Part shown: positions 37,301 to 48,954 of the stretch, piece by piece
Layout: the number at the start of each line of letters is the position of its first letter
Position numbering within the stretch: position 1 is the first letter of the stretch
Origin: Brachionus manjavacas
Taxonomy: Eukaryota > Rotifera > Eurotatoria > Ploima > Brachionidae
DNA length: 64,000 bases
Reading direction: 5' to 3'
Assembly (NCBI GenBank): GCA_019054805.1
Contig: JAHQIY010000032.1
Location: 372,001-436,000 of the forward strand
Translations under genes and position numbers: made by a program
Notes under the pieces: generated by a model
Database searches by the model: none
Seen by the model: the letters and a program-made list of their open reading frames with translations, nothing else
What the model was told of the DNA's origin: nothing

Positions 37301-40300
37301 TTTTAATAAAAATAAAATAAATTGAGTTCCAATATAGTTTGAAATACCATGGTGCGATTTTTCAATGAAAAAAATTTAATGAAAAATAATAAAAAAATAA
37401 AAAGAAATTTTAAAAGCAAAAAGATTTTAACATTGTCAATTAACATTTGCTAAATCATTCAAAATTGGTTTTGATAACTCGTCAATTTCTAAAATGCGTG
37501 GTCAAACTAGAAATAAATTTTTTTTATTATTTTTTATTACATTTTAGGAAATGATGAATTTATTAAACAAAAAAGATAAAAATTTCCAAATAATCAAGAA
37601 ATTGAAAGCTCAAGTAATAAATCTAAGCAGATTTGGTCTAATCTATAGCATTTAAAGTCCATCTCACTCAAACATTTAAATAATTTTTTATAAGTTCACT
37701 ATTTTATTGAAAATTTTTTAGGTTGAAGTTCAGCTACAAAATGAAAATTTTCAAGATCAAAGTCAGGAAAAGTTTGTCACTGATATTCCTATAAGAAACG
37801 ACATAGAAGGAGACGATGCAGCTGATGAAGTTAACATAGATCAGTTTGAATCAAATATAAAAAATCATTCAGACACAATACATCACGAGCATCATTTTCA
37901 CTTTCATGGTGGAAACCGTATTTGTTGCAGTGCTCATCGTAGACATGATCCGTATTGCCACATCGGATCTAAAGTAAAATCATTTGAAAACTTTGGCTAT
38001 CATCCTCAATATAACAACTATCAGGTGATTTTTTTATTTTAGAGTCTTTTTTCTAATAGACACATAAACGATTTTATACCGGAAAGATTTTTTCGGACAG
38101 GACTTTTAGTCGGAAAAAAAAGCCTGGCTCAAAGTCAAGAAAAAATTTGATTCAGGCTAGACCTAATCAAATGGCTCTTCCTGCGATTAGCGACAAAAAA
38201 GCTCAGGTTATTTTTTTGGTGTTTGAATTACATTTAATCGCTATTAGCTGTTTGCACAATCTAAAGCTTTAGTTATAAAATTAGTCCAAAAAATTTCAGG
38301 TTTTTGAAAAATTTTCAGTCACTTAAACTAGCTGGATTTCACTGATCACATTGATACAATAACGCTTTGCTGACTCTAATAATTTTTTTAAGTTATTTGA
38401 ATATGATGGATACAAAAATGTGATAAAGTTACCTGATGGATCAATTAGAGTGAATTTATAATTTAATGTTATACTGAGTCTTTATTAAAAAAATTAAAAA
38501 AAAAAGATATTCTCCGAAAACTTGCAATGGAACCCTCTAAGTAAAGTTGGACGCATTAGTTTCGAGAATTTTAATTACAAAAATGAACATAATCAATTTG
38601 AGGTAAATCAAATTTCAAAGTTTAATATTCTAAGCTCAAATATTCGTTCAGACTCCACTTGATTCTATGTTTTTAATGCGACATTAATACCCAAAATTTT
38701 CCTCTGAAATTTGAATAAAGCTAAGTTTTTAAATTGTTTAATTCGAGTTTTAACTATGATCTAGGATCCTGAAATTAATTTTTTTATTTCAAACTGATCA
38801 ATTGTCATTCATGATGACATTAACAAGAATTATTCAATTAAATCTAAATCATAAGGCTGTTTTTATACTTTTTTTTCTAATTTAAACATTAAATGTTAAA
38901 AAATTTTATTTTGACTTAAATCGATTTTTCTAAAATATTTATTTAAAAAAATTCAGAAAATTTTAGATAAACAAAATTAAATTTTATATATATTTAAATC
39001 GCATTGTGAATTTTGGGAACAAAAATCACAAACAAAAATAAAAAGTTTTTTGTTTAAGTCTAAAACTTGTTTTGCAAAATCTATCAGCTGATACCAGCAT
39101 ATATCATCCAAATTAAGTGTCTTCCATTTTATGTATTAAAAAATAATTAAAATTAAATTACATCGTTATTGTAGAAACCAAATTTGGCTGATAAAAAGTT
39201 TTACCAGTTTTTTTATTTTGCTAAATGCGTTTTAGACCTTAATATTCAAAATTTTGAATACTTGTTCCTTATTTCAAAATTCACACCTTATTTCAAAATT
39301 TAAATTTACAATTTTTTTCCTTGTTAAATGTCGGTTTGTGAAGTTTATTACAAAGGAACAGAACAAATACAAAAAAAATTAAATAAATTCTTTTCTAAAA
39401 GTTTAAGATTAGTTATGTGAATGCAGCATGGTGCAACATTCAAAGTTCCATCAACAGTAGAAGTCTGCTAAAGATGTGCAAAATCTCTGCAAAATGTACT
39501 TCGCTCGATTATATTGAAATTTAATTTCTGCTAAACTCTGCAAATTTATCAGACTTAGACATTTGATGCAATTTTGAATGTTGCACTATGTTGCATTTAC
39601 AGAACCAAGTTTAAACCTTAAGAAAAAAAGTTATTCAATTTTTTTTTCATTTTTTTGGCAAATTGAAGTTTATGATCAAATGTAAATTTCAGATAAAATT
39701 TTTTTAGTTTTTGATTTAAAAAAAAAGTTATTTTTTATCAATTATTTAAATACTAAATTTTTAAGCCTTACTAAACATGATTTGTTTAATCTTTAATTGA
39801 GAAGAATATTATTTTAATTTTTTTCTGAAGTAAAATAAAATCTAAATCAATATTTTAAATTTTGCAATTCAAAATTTTACTCTGTTTCGCTGTAACATAT
39901 TTTTATTAAAAAATCATTTAAAGCCATAATTTGGATGCTTGAATGTGGATTTTAAATTTTTCTTTAAAATTTTCAAATAAATATTTTATAAAAATCAATT
40001 TAAAATCAATTGGAAAAAAAAGATTTTTTTTTAGTTGATTAAAATAATAAATATTTTGTGTTTAATTAAAAAAAGCTTTTTCTATCATTTTTATTAACAT
40101 TTTGATCATGTGATCATGATCATGAACTTCAAGTTACCCATTTTTTTCTGTTCTTTTTATTAATTTGTAGTGAATTTCACAAAAACCTTTAAAAAATGTC
40201 AAAAAAATTTATTAAAAATATTAAAAAAGTTTAGTTAATTAATAAAAAAATATGATTAAATAGATTTTTCTTTAAAAATACAAATCCCAAAATATTAGTT

Positions 40301-43300
40301 TGTTTGAAAATAACACTTGATCATGAATTTTACAATTATATGAATTCTTTTTTATTTTCGATTTTTTTTTTTTTTTTAATTTCAACTTTTCATTCTAAAT
40401 TCATGTTTCGTGTAATTATTTTTAGGTATATATGACCTAACTGTTTCAATTTATCCATTTGTGAGGAATAATAGGGGTAATAGTGTTCTATATTGACTTC
40501 TTAAATGCTCTATTTTGTTTTTTCAACTTGAAAGCTCTTCTTTTTGTGTAAAAAAGAAAATTTTTAAATTATTAGATTTTCAAACAGAAATTAAAATGGA
40601 GAGCCAAGTCTAAGATTTCTAAGCTTTCAAATGAAAATATTCACTATCGTCCATCTAAAAAACGTCCTGTGGTATTTTTAGAAAAATGCTTCTTTACAAA
40701 TATTCAATAATTATTTCTAAAGAAGATTTATTCGAAAAAGATGGACTGGAAAGCCGAGTCCAAAATAAAAAAGCTATCTTTTGAAAATTTAAATTATAAA
40801 AAAAAATCTGGACATAAAAAAGTCGTTTAAATGAAAAAAAATTTACTTTTAACTAAAGAAATTTATTTAAGATTTTCTCTGAAAAACTTAATTGGAACAA
40901 AGAGCCGAAAATTAAAGCTCTATCGGAACTAGACTTGTCTCAATTGAACACTCATCGCTCAAGCCAGCTTTTGGTTGTAAGCAATTATGAATCATTTAAA
41001 AAACTCAATCTGATTTTCATTTAGTTTCACGAATTGCCAAAATGGAGTGAACTTGTGGATTCAAAAGTTAAATCGTTTGAAAATTTCCGCTATAAACCTT
41101 CAGAAAGTAGCTTAAGAGTAATTAGTCCATTTTTTTTATTTATAAAACACATAAATTGGGTCATGACGACAAATTTAGTGATCTTTTTGATCACCAAATT
41201 TGTGATCAATAAAAAAATAAAAACAAAATCAAAAAATTTTTGTGATCAGTATGTAAATAATCAATATAATAAAATAAAAAATTATTTGTGTAAGTCATTT
41301 ATGTTTTTTACTAATATGAAGTTTCACACCTTTGTCATTCTTCATTAACTCTCCACATAATGGACAAGGGATCAGATTTGAAGAAATCTGCTTTTTCTTT
41401 TACAGAGTCAAATTTTAATTCTTGGAATTTTTGGCCTAATGTTTCTACTAACTCTTGGTCCGATTCAATCTCTGATTCAGTATCACAAGCATTACCTTCT
41501 TTTACAGTTAACGATCTAGTCTCTTCCGTAACAAATTCACTTTTTTCCACTGACTCTTCTTCACTTAAATCTTGTTCCTCACATGGATCTACTTCTGAAC
41601 CTTTATTTTTTCAAAACTTTTTTTTCAATTTTGCTTATTTGTAAGTTTAAAAATATATGCCAAAAATTTTATTTTTGAAATTAATTTTAATTTTTTTTGA
41701 AGATTATTTTTGGTGATCAAAAAATATTTTTCGTGATCGTTTTTCATAATTTTTGGGTCACAAATTTGGTGATCGACTTTGTGATCAGTTGTTTTTTTGG
41801 TGATCAGCTGATCACAAAGTCGTCATGACCCAATAAATTGAATTACATCGGCAAGTTGACTTTGAACATCTTAAAAACTGTTTTATAAAATTAAAAAATT
41901 AAAAGGATAACTATTTTATAGAGTTCAACGCTATTTTAAATTAAAGTTTTTAAGAAAAAAATAATTTTAAAAAATTGCTAGATAAGATCGATCCTTTCCA
42001 TTTTGTTACTTTTTTGGAATTTAATATTTGAACTTCATTTTAAAATAAAAAAATTCTTAAAAACTTTATATGAAATGCACTGAGATAAAAAATCGATTTA
42101 GTCAGTGAGTTGAAAAAATATTTTTAAATCTACATGACTTGTAATGCATGTCACATTAAAATATCTAAAGATAAACTCTTTGAATTGAAATGATATTTTG
42201 AATTGATCATTGAGATGTCGCACATTGTGACTTAACTTATTACTTGATAAAAAAGGTCAATTAAATTAATTTGTCGAAGGAAAATTCAAAAGAAAAATAG
42301 AGAACTTTTTAAAATTTTTAAATTTTAGAAAACTAACTTGGTACGGCATAGGATGAATTTTAAAATATTTTTTTAAGATATCAAAAATTAATACATAAAT
42401 TAAATATATTTATGAAAAAGTATTATAAAGCTTTTTTTCTAATATTTTTTACATGCCAACATTAGAAATAGATTTACATTCAAAGGACGTTTAATAAAAT
42501 AAAAGCGTTTATTAAGTTAATTCAAAAAATTTGTATTTATTTTTTTATTTTTATTTTATGCTTGATTGTAAGCGAATTTAATTTTCATGTTGGAAAAGTT
42601 TTCTAGCTTGAAGAAGCTGATGTCAAATAAATAAATTAATACACTCTAAAATTTTATCACTCATTCCGTTTGAGTATGGAAAGATACTTAAGAGAAATTG
42701 TTCAGAAAATGTCGAAATACAGTGCTGCTACGATACCTTGAATTCACCATATTTTACTTAAATTATGGTAAATTCACGATATTTGATAATTTCTGTATAT
42801 AAGAAAATAACATTTTCGTACTTAATATTTTCAAATACTAGACAAATAATTGGGAATACAAATAATTGACAAATAAATATTAATTTTCATAATTTGTTTA
42901 GAAAAAAAATTGAATGAAATAATAAAAAATCCATTTTTCCTTTTCTGTTGAATTTTTACCATTTTTTACCATTTTTTACCTTTATTTACAAAAATTTACG
43001 TCAATTTTTGTCACAAAATTCAATTAAATTTTTTTTGATTTTCTTTTTCAAAAATTCAAAAAAAAATTTTCTTTCATTAAAATCGTTTTTTTTCTTGAAA
43101 TTTTGGAAATTTTTTTTTTCACTGAATTTTACAGTAATTATCGGTATTTTACGATAATTATCGTTATTTTACGAAAAATTCCCTTTTTGAGATCACCATA
43201 TTTTACAGTAAATATGGTAAAATATCGTGAATTTACCATAATTTAAGTAAAATATGGTGAATTCAAGGTATCATAGCAGCACTGTAAAAAATTGTTTTTT

Positions 43301-45431
43301 CAAATATTAAAAAAATTTCAAAACTTATTTCCTTTTAAAAAAATATAATAATGGTAAATGATATTCTAGATCTATAATGAAAAAATTCGCTGGAATTCTG
43401 AATCACGTTTAAAGTCCTATTTAAATTCATCACATGGTCTTGTATCACAAACCAAATTGGATTCCAATCGAGAAGTTTTAATGTCCGAATTAAACAGACC
43501 AGATTGGTTTCCCACTGGAAAACAGGAAACATTCAATGTGTATTACAAGAAATGGCCTTCTGAGCCACGTGTTAAGGAGAGCACGTTTAGACCGGCTATC
43601 AATGAAAATTGGAACGTCGAGTCTAGATTAAAGGCTATCTCTTGGGAAAATATCAAATACAAGCCGCAAACTAATCGTAAAAAAAGAGAAAATTTCAAAT
43701 CAATTCCGGAAAAGAAAAATCCAAAAATAAATCGCACAGACAAGGTATAAATAATTTTAAAGTTTTGTTACGTCAATTTTTTTGTTTCTAGAACACAACT
43801 AAACAAAAAGACGTTTCGCAGATTTGGAATCAAGAATATAACAGAATTAAGCAAGAAAATAAGCAAAAACGCAATTTAAATCTAAAGGTATTTGAAAATG
43901 TTGTTAAATCAATTGATTGCAAAGTTTAATTTAAAAATTATTTTAGAATTTAAAAACACCCCGTAAAAATAAAATGGAAACACCGGAAACAACTAAGATT
44001 TCAAGTAGGCAAAGCATGTCAAAATACAAGGAACTGCCGCCAATCAAGTCCGGTAAGGAAAACAATTTCTACAAACCATCCAATTTGGATCATACTGCTT
44101 TCCAGCGAGATGAAACACCTGAGGATAAGCCTTCGTGGAATTTAATATCCTCCAGTCAGAGATCATTTTCAAGAATGTTTAATCAGGAATTAAATGATCA
44201 GAGTCAAGTAATTTTTTTGTCATCAATCTCTGTTTCCCTTCTAGCTTCAAAATTAAGATTTCCTATTTATTTTACTATTAAAACCCCTTAAGACCATCTT
44301 GAATTTTTTTTTATTTTTTTTAATAATAAAAATAATTAATAATAATTTATTCAGTAAACACTGCGAGGGTGATGTAAAAAATAAATTAGAATTTTTTGAC
44401 AAATGTGTTAATCGCATGATTTAAAAGAATTAAAAAAAACTACTAGAATAATTTTCAAAAAAGATTTAAAAAAAAATTTAAACAAAAAGCAAAAAGAAGA
44501 TACAAACAAGGAAAATGGCAATTTGGTAAATATATGTATATTTTTTCTTGGTGCTTTTTTTGCTTAGAAAGCTTTAGTTAATGGTTGTAGGATTTTTTCT
44601 TGTTTTTCTTTGGTCATTGATCCAGAAATACAAAACTTGATTAACTCAACATTTCCATCTTTCTTTTATTCACGATTTTGTACTGAAATTTCTTTGATTT
44701 TATTATTTATTGTTTCTTCTAAGTTTTCTATGACTTCATTTTCATTTCCTAGTATTTAAATTTTTTAAATTGTATTATTTTTATTTTTTACATTACCTTA
44801 GTCATCTAAATAAGAAATTTATTTTTAAATAAAAAAAAATTTACATTTTTTTCCATAGAAAAGATTCAAATACGATTCTGATTTGAAAAAAAAAGCAAAT
44901 GATCAGCCGAACAACACTTCACGAATGACTCAATATGAAGAAACTCAGAGTCGTAATCAAAGTCAATTCGGTACAGAACTGATAAATGATTTAAGGCTGC
45001 CAAGAATTAAGTCGCCAAATAGAAAATCAACTCCAGACACATTTAGAATGAGCAGCATTCAAGCGCCATCTGTTATGAACACCACCTTTGACAAAGAGTC
45101 CGTAATACAAGAACGCAAAATTACCAAAAGAACTAAAAAGCCCAAGGATGCTAAAAATGGAAAAGAATCAAAATTGAGCAAGCAATTTCAGCCACAAGTC
45201 GACGGATTTCAGCTTCAAGGCTCAACTTTAACAATAGAAAGTGATGCTAAGGTTAGACCTTTAGCAAATATGAACTATAAAAACGCAGAAGATAAAGTCA
45301 AAGTAATGTTTGTGATTAATTTTATTTTTTTTATTTTATTTTTTTTATAGATAAGAGCTACAAGTCGACTTTATTCAAGTTTAATGACACCACGCAGCTA
45401 TTTTAGTAATGACACAAGCATGAATTTTTAA
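28352..45431 (+). CDS. Second tau-like multi-exon protein with Trp-type repeats and helical repeat array
   Basis: The first exon (28352-29302) is Pro/Gln/Asn-rich, then basic with short repeated pieces (VNDLKHPSDK, VGDLKLPVEK, VEDLKLPNDK). Exons 29359-29496, 31505-31768, 31820-31951, about 32004-32140, 32287-32650, 32706-32839, 32939-33071 and 33270-33408 carry a charged helical array with RALSNAIEVNE-like cores and RPKS/REKSQI ends. Exon 37722-38024 is His/Cys-rich and ends SKVKSFENFGYHPQ. Then come tau-like repeat exons 38507-38602, 40576-40671, 40726-40824, 40872-40973, 41025-41117 and 43370-43744, with the pattern IFxxKxxW....SK(I/V)K.LS.EN..YKP. The C-terminus spans 43792-43887, 43947-44207, 44859-45302 and 45351-45431. 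All are phase 0 and GT-AG. The shared exon form with the upstream gene marks a tandem paralogue and a microtubule-binding candidate. It could instead be two genes split near 33.4-37.5 kb. Confidence 0.62.
29838..30356. repeat. MITE family A, copy 1 (intron)
   Basis: The ends GGCAAATTGAAGTTCATGAT and ATCATGAACTTCAAGTTGTC are inverted. It is alignable along most of its length with 39656-40137 in the same orientation (shared internal words such as TAATTTGGATACCTAAATGT, which is TAATTTGGATGCTTGAATGT in copy 2). Confidence 0.75.
33560..34275 (+). pseudogene. LINE reverse-transcriptase C-terminal relic and tail
   Basis: Fragments around 33670-33870 read LYKTLIRSLFDNCFIIL, LKLQKMQNRILRI and FPLKTGIDTMHRVLRIDKIE, typical of the region after the RT domain in non-LTR elements. 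Stops and frameshifts break them. It ends in a T-rich part, CTTGAGGAGGTTAATTATAA and (ATAA)n near 34256-34275. Confidence 0.65.
34283..34376 (+). CDS. Possible extra exon of the second tau-like gene
   Basis: An open stretch of about 30 codons reads AQHELIAKEIHDYLSKRPNE with following SQQ, before a GT. The KRPNES end resembles the RPKS ends of the helical-repeat exons, so it may be one more array unit. The acceptor is not clear. Confidence 0.3.
34480..34930 (-). pseudogene. Mariner transposase relic
   Basis: The minus-strand frame MFHQDNAKAYTALRTMLKID contains the mariner DNAxxHTA region around the second catalytic Asp. It is truncated, and the sequence further downstream is frame-broken. Confidence 0.55.
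35030..35130. repeat. AAGTCA-rich repeat, second copy (partial)
   Basis: It contains CAGACTTGTTTTTAAGTCAC then AAGTCTTAAGTCAAATCAAG, matching the right arm (inverted) of the 57280-57620 element. Confidence 0.6.
36950..37138. repeat. Near-perfect palindromic MITE
   Basis: Two arms of about 75 bp match nearly base for base as an inverted repeat around a loop of about 38 bp. Both arms carry AAGGCAGTCCGAGAGATTTT-like sequence and ACAAAGTAAGCGATTTC. Confidence 0.85.
37241..37293. other. GC-rich island of unknown nature
   Basis: A short, sharply bounded GC-rich stretch (GAAGGCGTAAGCCATTCGG, then GACGAACCTGGGGGTCACCC) sits in otherwise about 80% AT DNA and contains near-palindromes (GGCGTAAGCC-type, TTCGGACGAA, GGGGGTCACCCCC). 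Confidence 0.5.
39417..39602. repeat. Short MITE with 30-bp inverted ends
   Basis: Left end GAATGCAGCATGGTGCAACA; inverted right end GTAAATGCAACATAGTGCAA. Total about 185 bp, in an intron of the second tau-like gene. Confidence 0.75.
39656..40137. repeat. MITE family A, copy 2 (intron)
   Basis: Same ends as the 29838-30356 copy (AATTGAAGTTTATGATCAAA; inverted TGATCATGAACTTCAAGTT) and the same internal order. It is about 40 bp shorter. The TIR is itself partly palindromic (GATCATGATCATG). Confidence 0.75.
41156..41833. mobile_element. 678-bp TIR element carrying a minus-strand ORF
   Basis: The ends are TTGGGTCATGACGAC on both sides in inverted orientation, flanked by a TAAA direct repeat (41152-41155 and 41834-41837). 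Sub-terminal GTGATCA/TGATCAC repeats are abundant. A minus-strand frame (about 41607-41335) codes for an acidic sequence (for example TESEIESDQELVETLGQ and SVKEKADFFKSDPLS), preceded by an acceptor-like AG. It sits in an intron of the second tau-like gene. The family is not assigned. Confidence 0.75.
42720..43284. mobile_element. Tc1-like non-autonomous element with TA target duplication
   Basis: The inverted ends begin CAGTGCTGCTACGATACCTT, and the match continues for about 60 bp (AATTCACCATATTTTACTTA and on). The element is flanked by TA on both sides. CAGTGCTG ends with a TA duplication are typical of Tc1 elements. It has no transposase and is in an intron of the second tau-like gene. Confidence 0.85.
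44563..44757 (-). pseudogene. Antisense coding relic in intron
   Basis: The minus-strand frame reads LGNENEVIENLEETINNKIK, EISVQNRE, stop, then KKDGNVELIKFCISGSMTKE, KQEKILQPLTKAF, stop. It is coding-like, with one internal stop. No family is recognised; probably a transposable-element remnant. Confidence 0.35.
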
Positions 45432-48071
45432 TTTAGAAAAAGAAAATACTGATAATTTTTTTTATTTGTACATCTATTATTAAAAATTAAGTTTAAGATT
45501 GAATTCAAATTTTACCATTGACATTTAAGCCGATTACAAATTTCAATTCCGATTTCGTAATCAAACTTTAATATCTACTAATTTTAAGTTTTTAATAAAA
45601 ATAATTATTCACAAAATAAACACATAATTTTTAATATTTTGTCTTTGTTGTTTAGTTGTTTATTTAAATCAAAAATGATTTAAATTATAAAATTAAGACT
45701 TTTGTTTACGGCACTTTATCAGATATGCGAAAAATATTTAAGAGAATAAGTAAATTTTTAATGCGTAATTTTTAGTAAAACCGATCTAAAATGCTTGTGG
45801 ACAAAAAATGAGGCTTTTGGTTAAAAAACAAAATTGAATTCCTTCCAAAATTTAAATTCATTTTATTTTACGTAAAATTACACATTTTTTGGAATAATTT
45901 TTTACTCAAATTATAACTCATCAAAGAAACATTTAAATTTATTTAAAACACTTAGATCAAAAAAAAAATTAAGAGAAAAATTACAATTATTAATAATCTC
46001 TTATAATTAATTAATATTTATAACTAATTAGAATTTTTTTCTTCTATTTCTAGAGATACTTAAGCATGATATTAAATGCTTTGTGAGAAGACCTGGTTGC
46101 AAAGCAAAGTCTCCTTAAGATTTTTTGATTTTAACTTTAGTTAAATAACTTATATATTCAATAAAAGTTTTATTACGACAAATTTTTTTAACATTTTTTT
46201 ACTCCCTGCCAACCTATTCCAGTGTGAAACCACTCTATTTATAACGAAACATGTCTAGTATTCAAAGCAACTGAAAAATCATTTCTTAACTTTACTGGAA
46301 AGCTATAACTAATGATTTATACTAAAAAGTCGAAGGCTTATTAATTTTTGTTTGACCTAGGATTCCGACTAGGTAGCAAGATTAGTGTTGATAAATATTG
46401 GCAACTTAAATTCTTATATGAAAAAAACTTAATTAACATTAAAAAAAAACTTTTAAAAATGATTAATAAATTTAATTTTGAAACAGCAAAAACATATTAT
46501 TTAGATTTAACTTTAAATTCTAAATTAAATTAAAAAATCTGAAAATTTTTTTTTTATTAAGTTTCAAAATAAATTGAGAAAATATAGACAATTAAAACTG
46601 ATAGACTATAAATGTAAATTTTTGTAATTTTTTCAACCTTTTTTAATGTGTAGTTTTATTTAAATTATTTCTTATTAGAATAAAATTTAATAAAAAATAA
46701 AAAATTGTTTTATTTTTTCTCTAGAATAATTTAAACAATACAATGAATTCATTGAGCTAAAAAATCGAATAACTTATTTTTTTATCCTTAATTCAATCAA
46801 TTAAAAAATTCTACAATATATTTTTATTAAATTTAGAAAAAAATTGAAAATCGTTTTGAAAAAAACAATTTAATCAATAATTGATGTAAAATTTACACTC
46901 TCATATCTTTTTGTTGATCTTCGACTTATTATTATTCATAATTTTTTTTTAAAACATGCCGAAAAAAAGTTCAAAAAGATTTATTTTATTTAAATTTGAA
47001 ATGAGTTTTCTTCCTTGGGTTACTTGAGTTTTTTGGTATTGCTTGGCGCTTGTATCAAAATTGCCGCTACTGATGCATAATTTTTATCATTTGGCGCTTT
47101 TTCTTTTATTTACTCTGGGACATAATTTTTGCAAATTAAAGAAAAAGATTAAAAAAGCTTACTAACCCAACAAAGTAAGATACCAATTTTTGAAGCGTGT
47201 GCATTGGAGTTATTTTCTTAGTTTTTCTTTCTTTTTGTTTATAACACTGAATGCAAAAATGTTTATTTTGCATTTAATAGAAAAATAAACAATTCGAATG
47301 TTGATTGTTTTGGCTGGCAGCTTAAAAAAAGTAAGATTACCTATTTAGCAATTAGCAAACAAATAAATCCATGACTATGTAAAATATAAAAATATATTTT
47401 TTAAAAATTTCAAAAACTAATTATTTATTTTTAACAAATTGATATCTTGAAACCCTTAAAGCAGATTATTTTCATTTATTTTAAAGAAATTATTCATAAA
47501 TTTTTTAAAGTTTTCTTTAAATTTTTTATAATTTTAAAAAATTCAAATAATATTTCCGCATCTAACAAGCAAATTGGAAATACTCCTAAAGTGTATGCTA
47601 ATTAATGTTCAATAAAAATGTACTTGTTTTTTTATAATATTTGAAAAGACTGAGCCTAAGAGTTTTTCAAAAGAAAAGTATTGAAATAATCCAGAAGATA
47701 AATAAAAAGAATATTATGTACAAATTTTACTTTCACTTTTGATCAGTTTTAGGAAAAATGAATACAAAAATTGATTTTTTTTTACAAATATCGATCAAAT
47801 TAATTGAAAATAAACTTCTTCTTATGCAAATAAGTGATAAAAAATTCTCAATTTACCATGAATCATTTTTCAAATTTTAATTAGATATATTCTCTTTAGA
47901 AGCACTAGCTTTGTAAAAAACATTAAGTTACAATTAAATAAAAAAATCATGATATCAAATAATCTTAATTTGACGGTTGCTTTAATAAAAATATTAAGAA
48001 ATTTAATATAATTTTAATATAATATGAAGATCTATTTAATTTGAAGATTTTCTTGAATTAAAATTCAAAAA
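45432..48071. other. Long AT-rich intergenic stretch
   Basis: No supported gene. The open frame at 46348-46533 is A/T codons only. Nothing else is recognised. Confidence 0.5.
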
Positions 48072-48278
48072 TGAAAATTGAAACCGATGAAAAAAATCTT
48101 TCCAAAAAAATAAAAAACTTTGGCTTAATACTTCCAAGCCATAGCTGCGCAAAAATAGACTGTAAGAAAAAAGGTAAATGAATATTTTTAAATTCTAGAA
48201 GAAGATCTAAAATGGCCAAAAATATTCATCTTGCTAGAAAGAATGGTGTATCTTGTCCTTTGTGTGGTTACTAAATGA
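48072..48278 (+). CDS. Possible small two-exon gene, unrecognised
   Basis: Exon-like 48072-48173 reads MKIETDEKNLSKKIKNF, then LILPSHSCAKIDCKKK, before GGTAAATG. A 22-bp GT-AG gap ends at 48198. The continuation is either EEDLKWPKIFILLERM, to a stop at 48276-48278, or in another frame MAKNIHLARKNGVSCPLCGY. The intron would be unusually short. This is weak. Confidence 0.2.
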
Positions 48279-48319
48279 AATGGCCGAAAAACACTTAAAT
48301 TATTCAATCTTGATAATTA

Positions 48320-48480
48320 ATTAGTGATCACAGAAATAAAACATTGAAACAGAATTATTTTTCATTTTTTTAAAAGATGACTTAATATGTGATCAAAACT
48401 TTTAAGATCACAGACTCAGCAAGATTACAAAATCACATATTTGATGATCATAAAGATCCCAAAGTGATCATCAAGGCCCG
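48320..48480. repeat. GATC-rich repeat fragment
   Basis: Dense GTGATCA / TGATCAT motifs, similar to the sub-terminal parts of the 41156-41833 element; likely a fragment of the same family. Confidence 0.45.
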
Positions 48481-48651
48481 CTTTTGAATTTAACTATTAT
48501 TTAAATAAAAAAATAAAAAATAATCTTTATTGTTTTATTAAAATTTTTTTATACAAAAAGAGTTCATTTAATATTTTAATTTTTATCCAATTCATGTTAA
48601 TATTTTCAAAAAAAACTTTTGCAGAAAGTTAACTTAATTACACTTGAACAT

Positions 48652-48954
48652 CTACCAAGTTGGAGTTTGTGGTTCAACATCTACACCATCGTCGCTATTC
48701 GCATCGCCCATATAGCTGTCATCTTCAGTCTCGTCATAATCTTGCTCATCCTCAACTTGTTCGACGCTAGATCGTTGCTCAATCGCCAACCAATCTTGGC
48801 TCTGTTCTTTAAGCTGCATTTTTTCTTGTTCGATTTGTTCTTCTAGAAAAGCTAGTTCAGTTTCTTCGCTCTTTGGACAATCAGCAGTGAACCACAAGGG
48901 ATCACAAACTGGTGGTAGCAGCGAAGACCACAAAGGAGTTGTTGAACTATTCAT
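48652..48954 (-). CDS. ANAPC15: Anaphase-promoting complex subunit 15
   Basis: A single exon of 100 codons. The N-terminal half matches APC15: LWSSLLPPVCDPLWFTADCP, then SEETELAFLEEQIEQE, with the invariant LWF and EETEL motifs and a QDWLAIE segment. The second half is acidic (EDEQDYDETEDDSYMGD), also typical. APC15 is the small subunit that promotes release of the mitotic checkpoint complex from the APC/C. The human protein has about 121 residues, so the length fits. The gene is head to head with WDR25, 50 bp apart. Confidence 0.9.
   Translation of the reverse strand: MNSSTTPLWSSLLPPVCDPLWFTADCPKSEETELAFLEEQIEQEKMQLKEQSQDWLAIEQRSSVEQVEDEQDYDETEDDSYMGDANSDDGVDVEPQTPTW

Noticed and set aside
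42948-43157. Phe-rich ORF
   Set aside because: It arises from T-rich interior of the Tc1-like element; no coding character.
46348-46533. 61-codon plus ORF
   Set aside because: It uses mostly Lys/Asn/Leu codons from AT-rich DNA, with no splice context.
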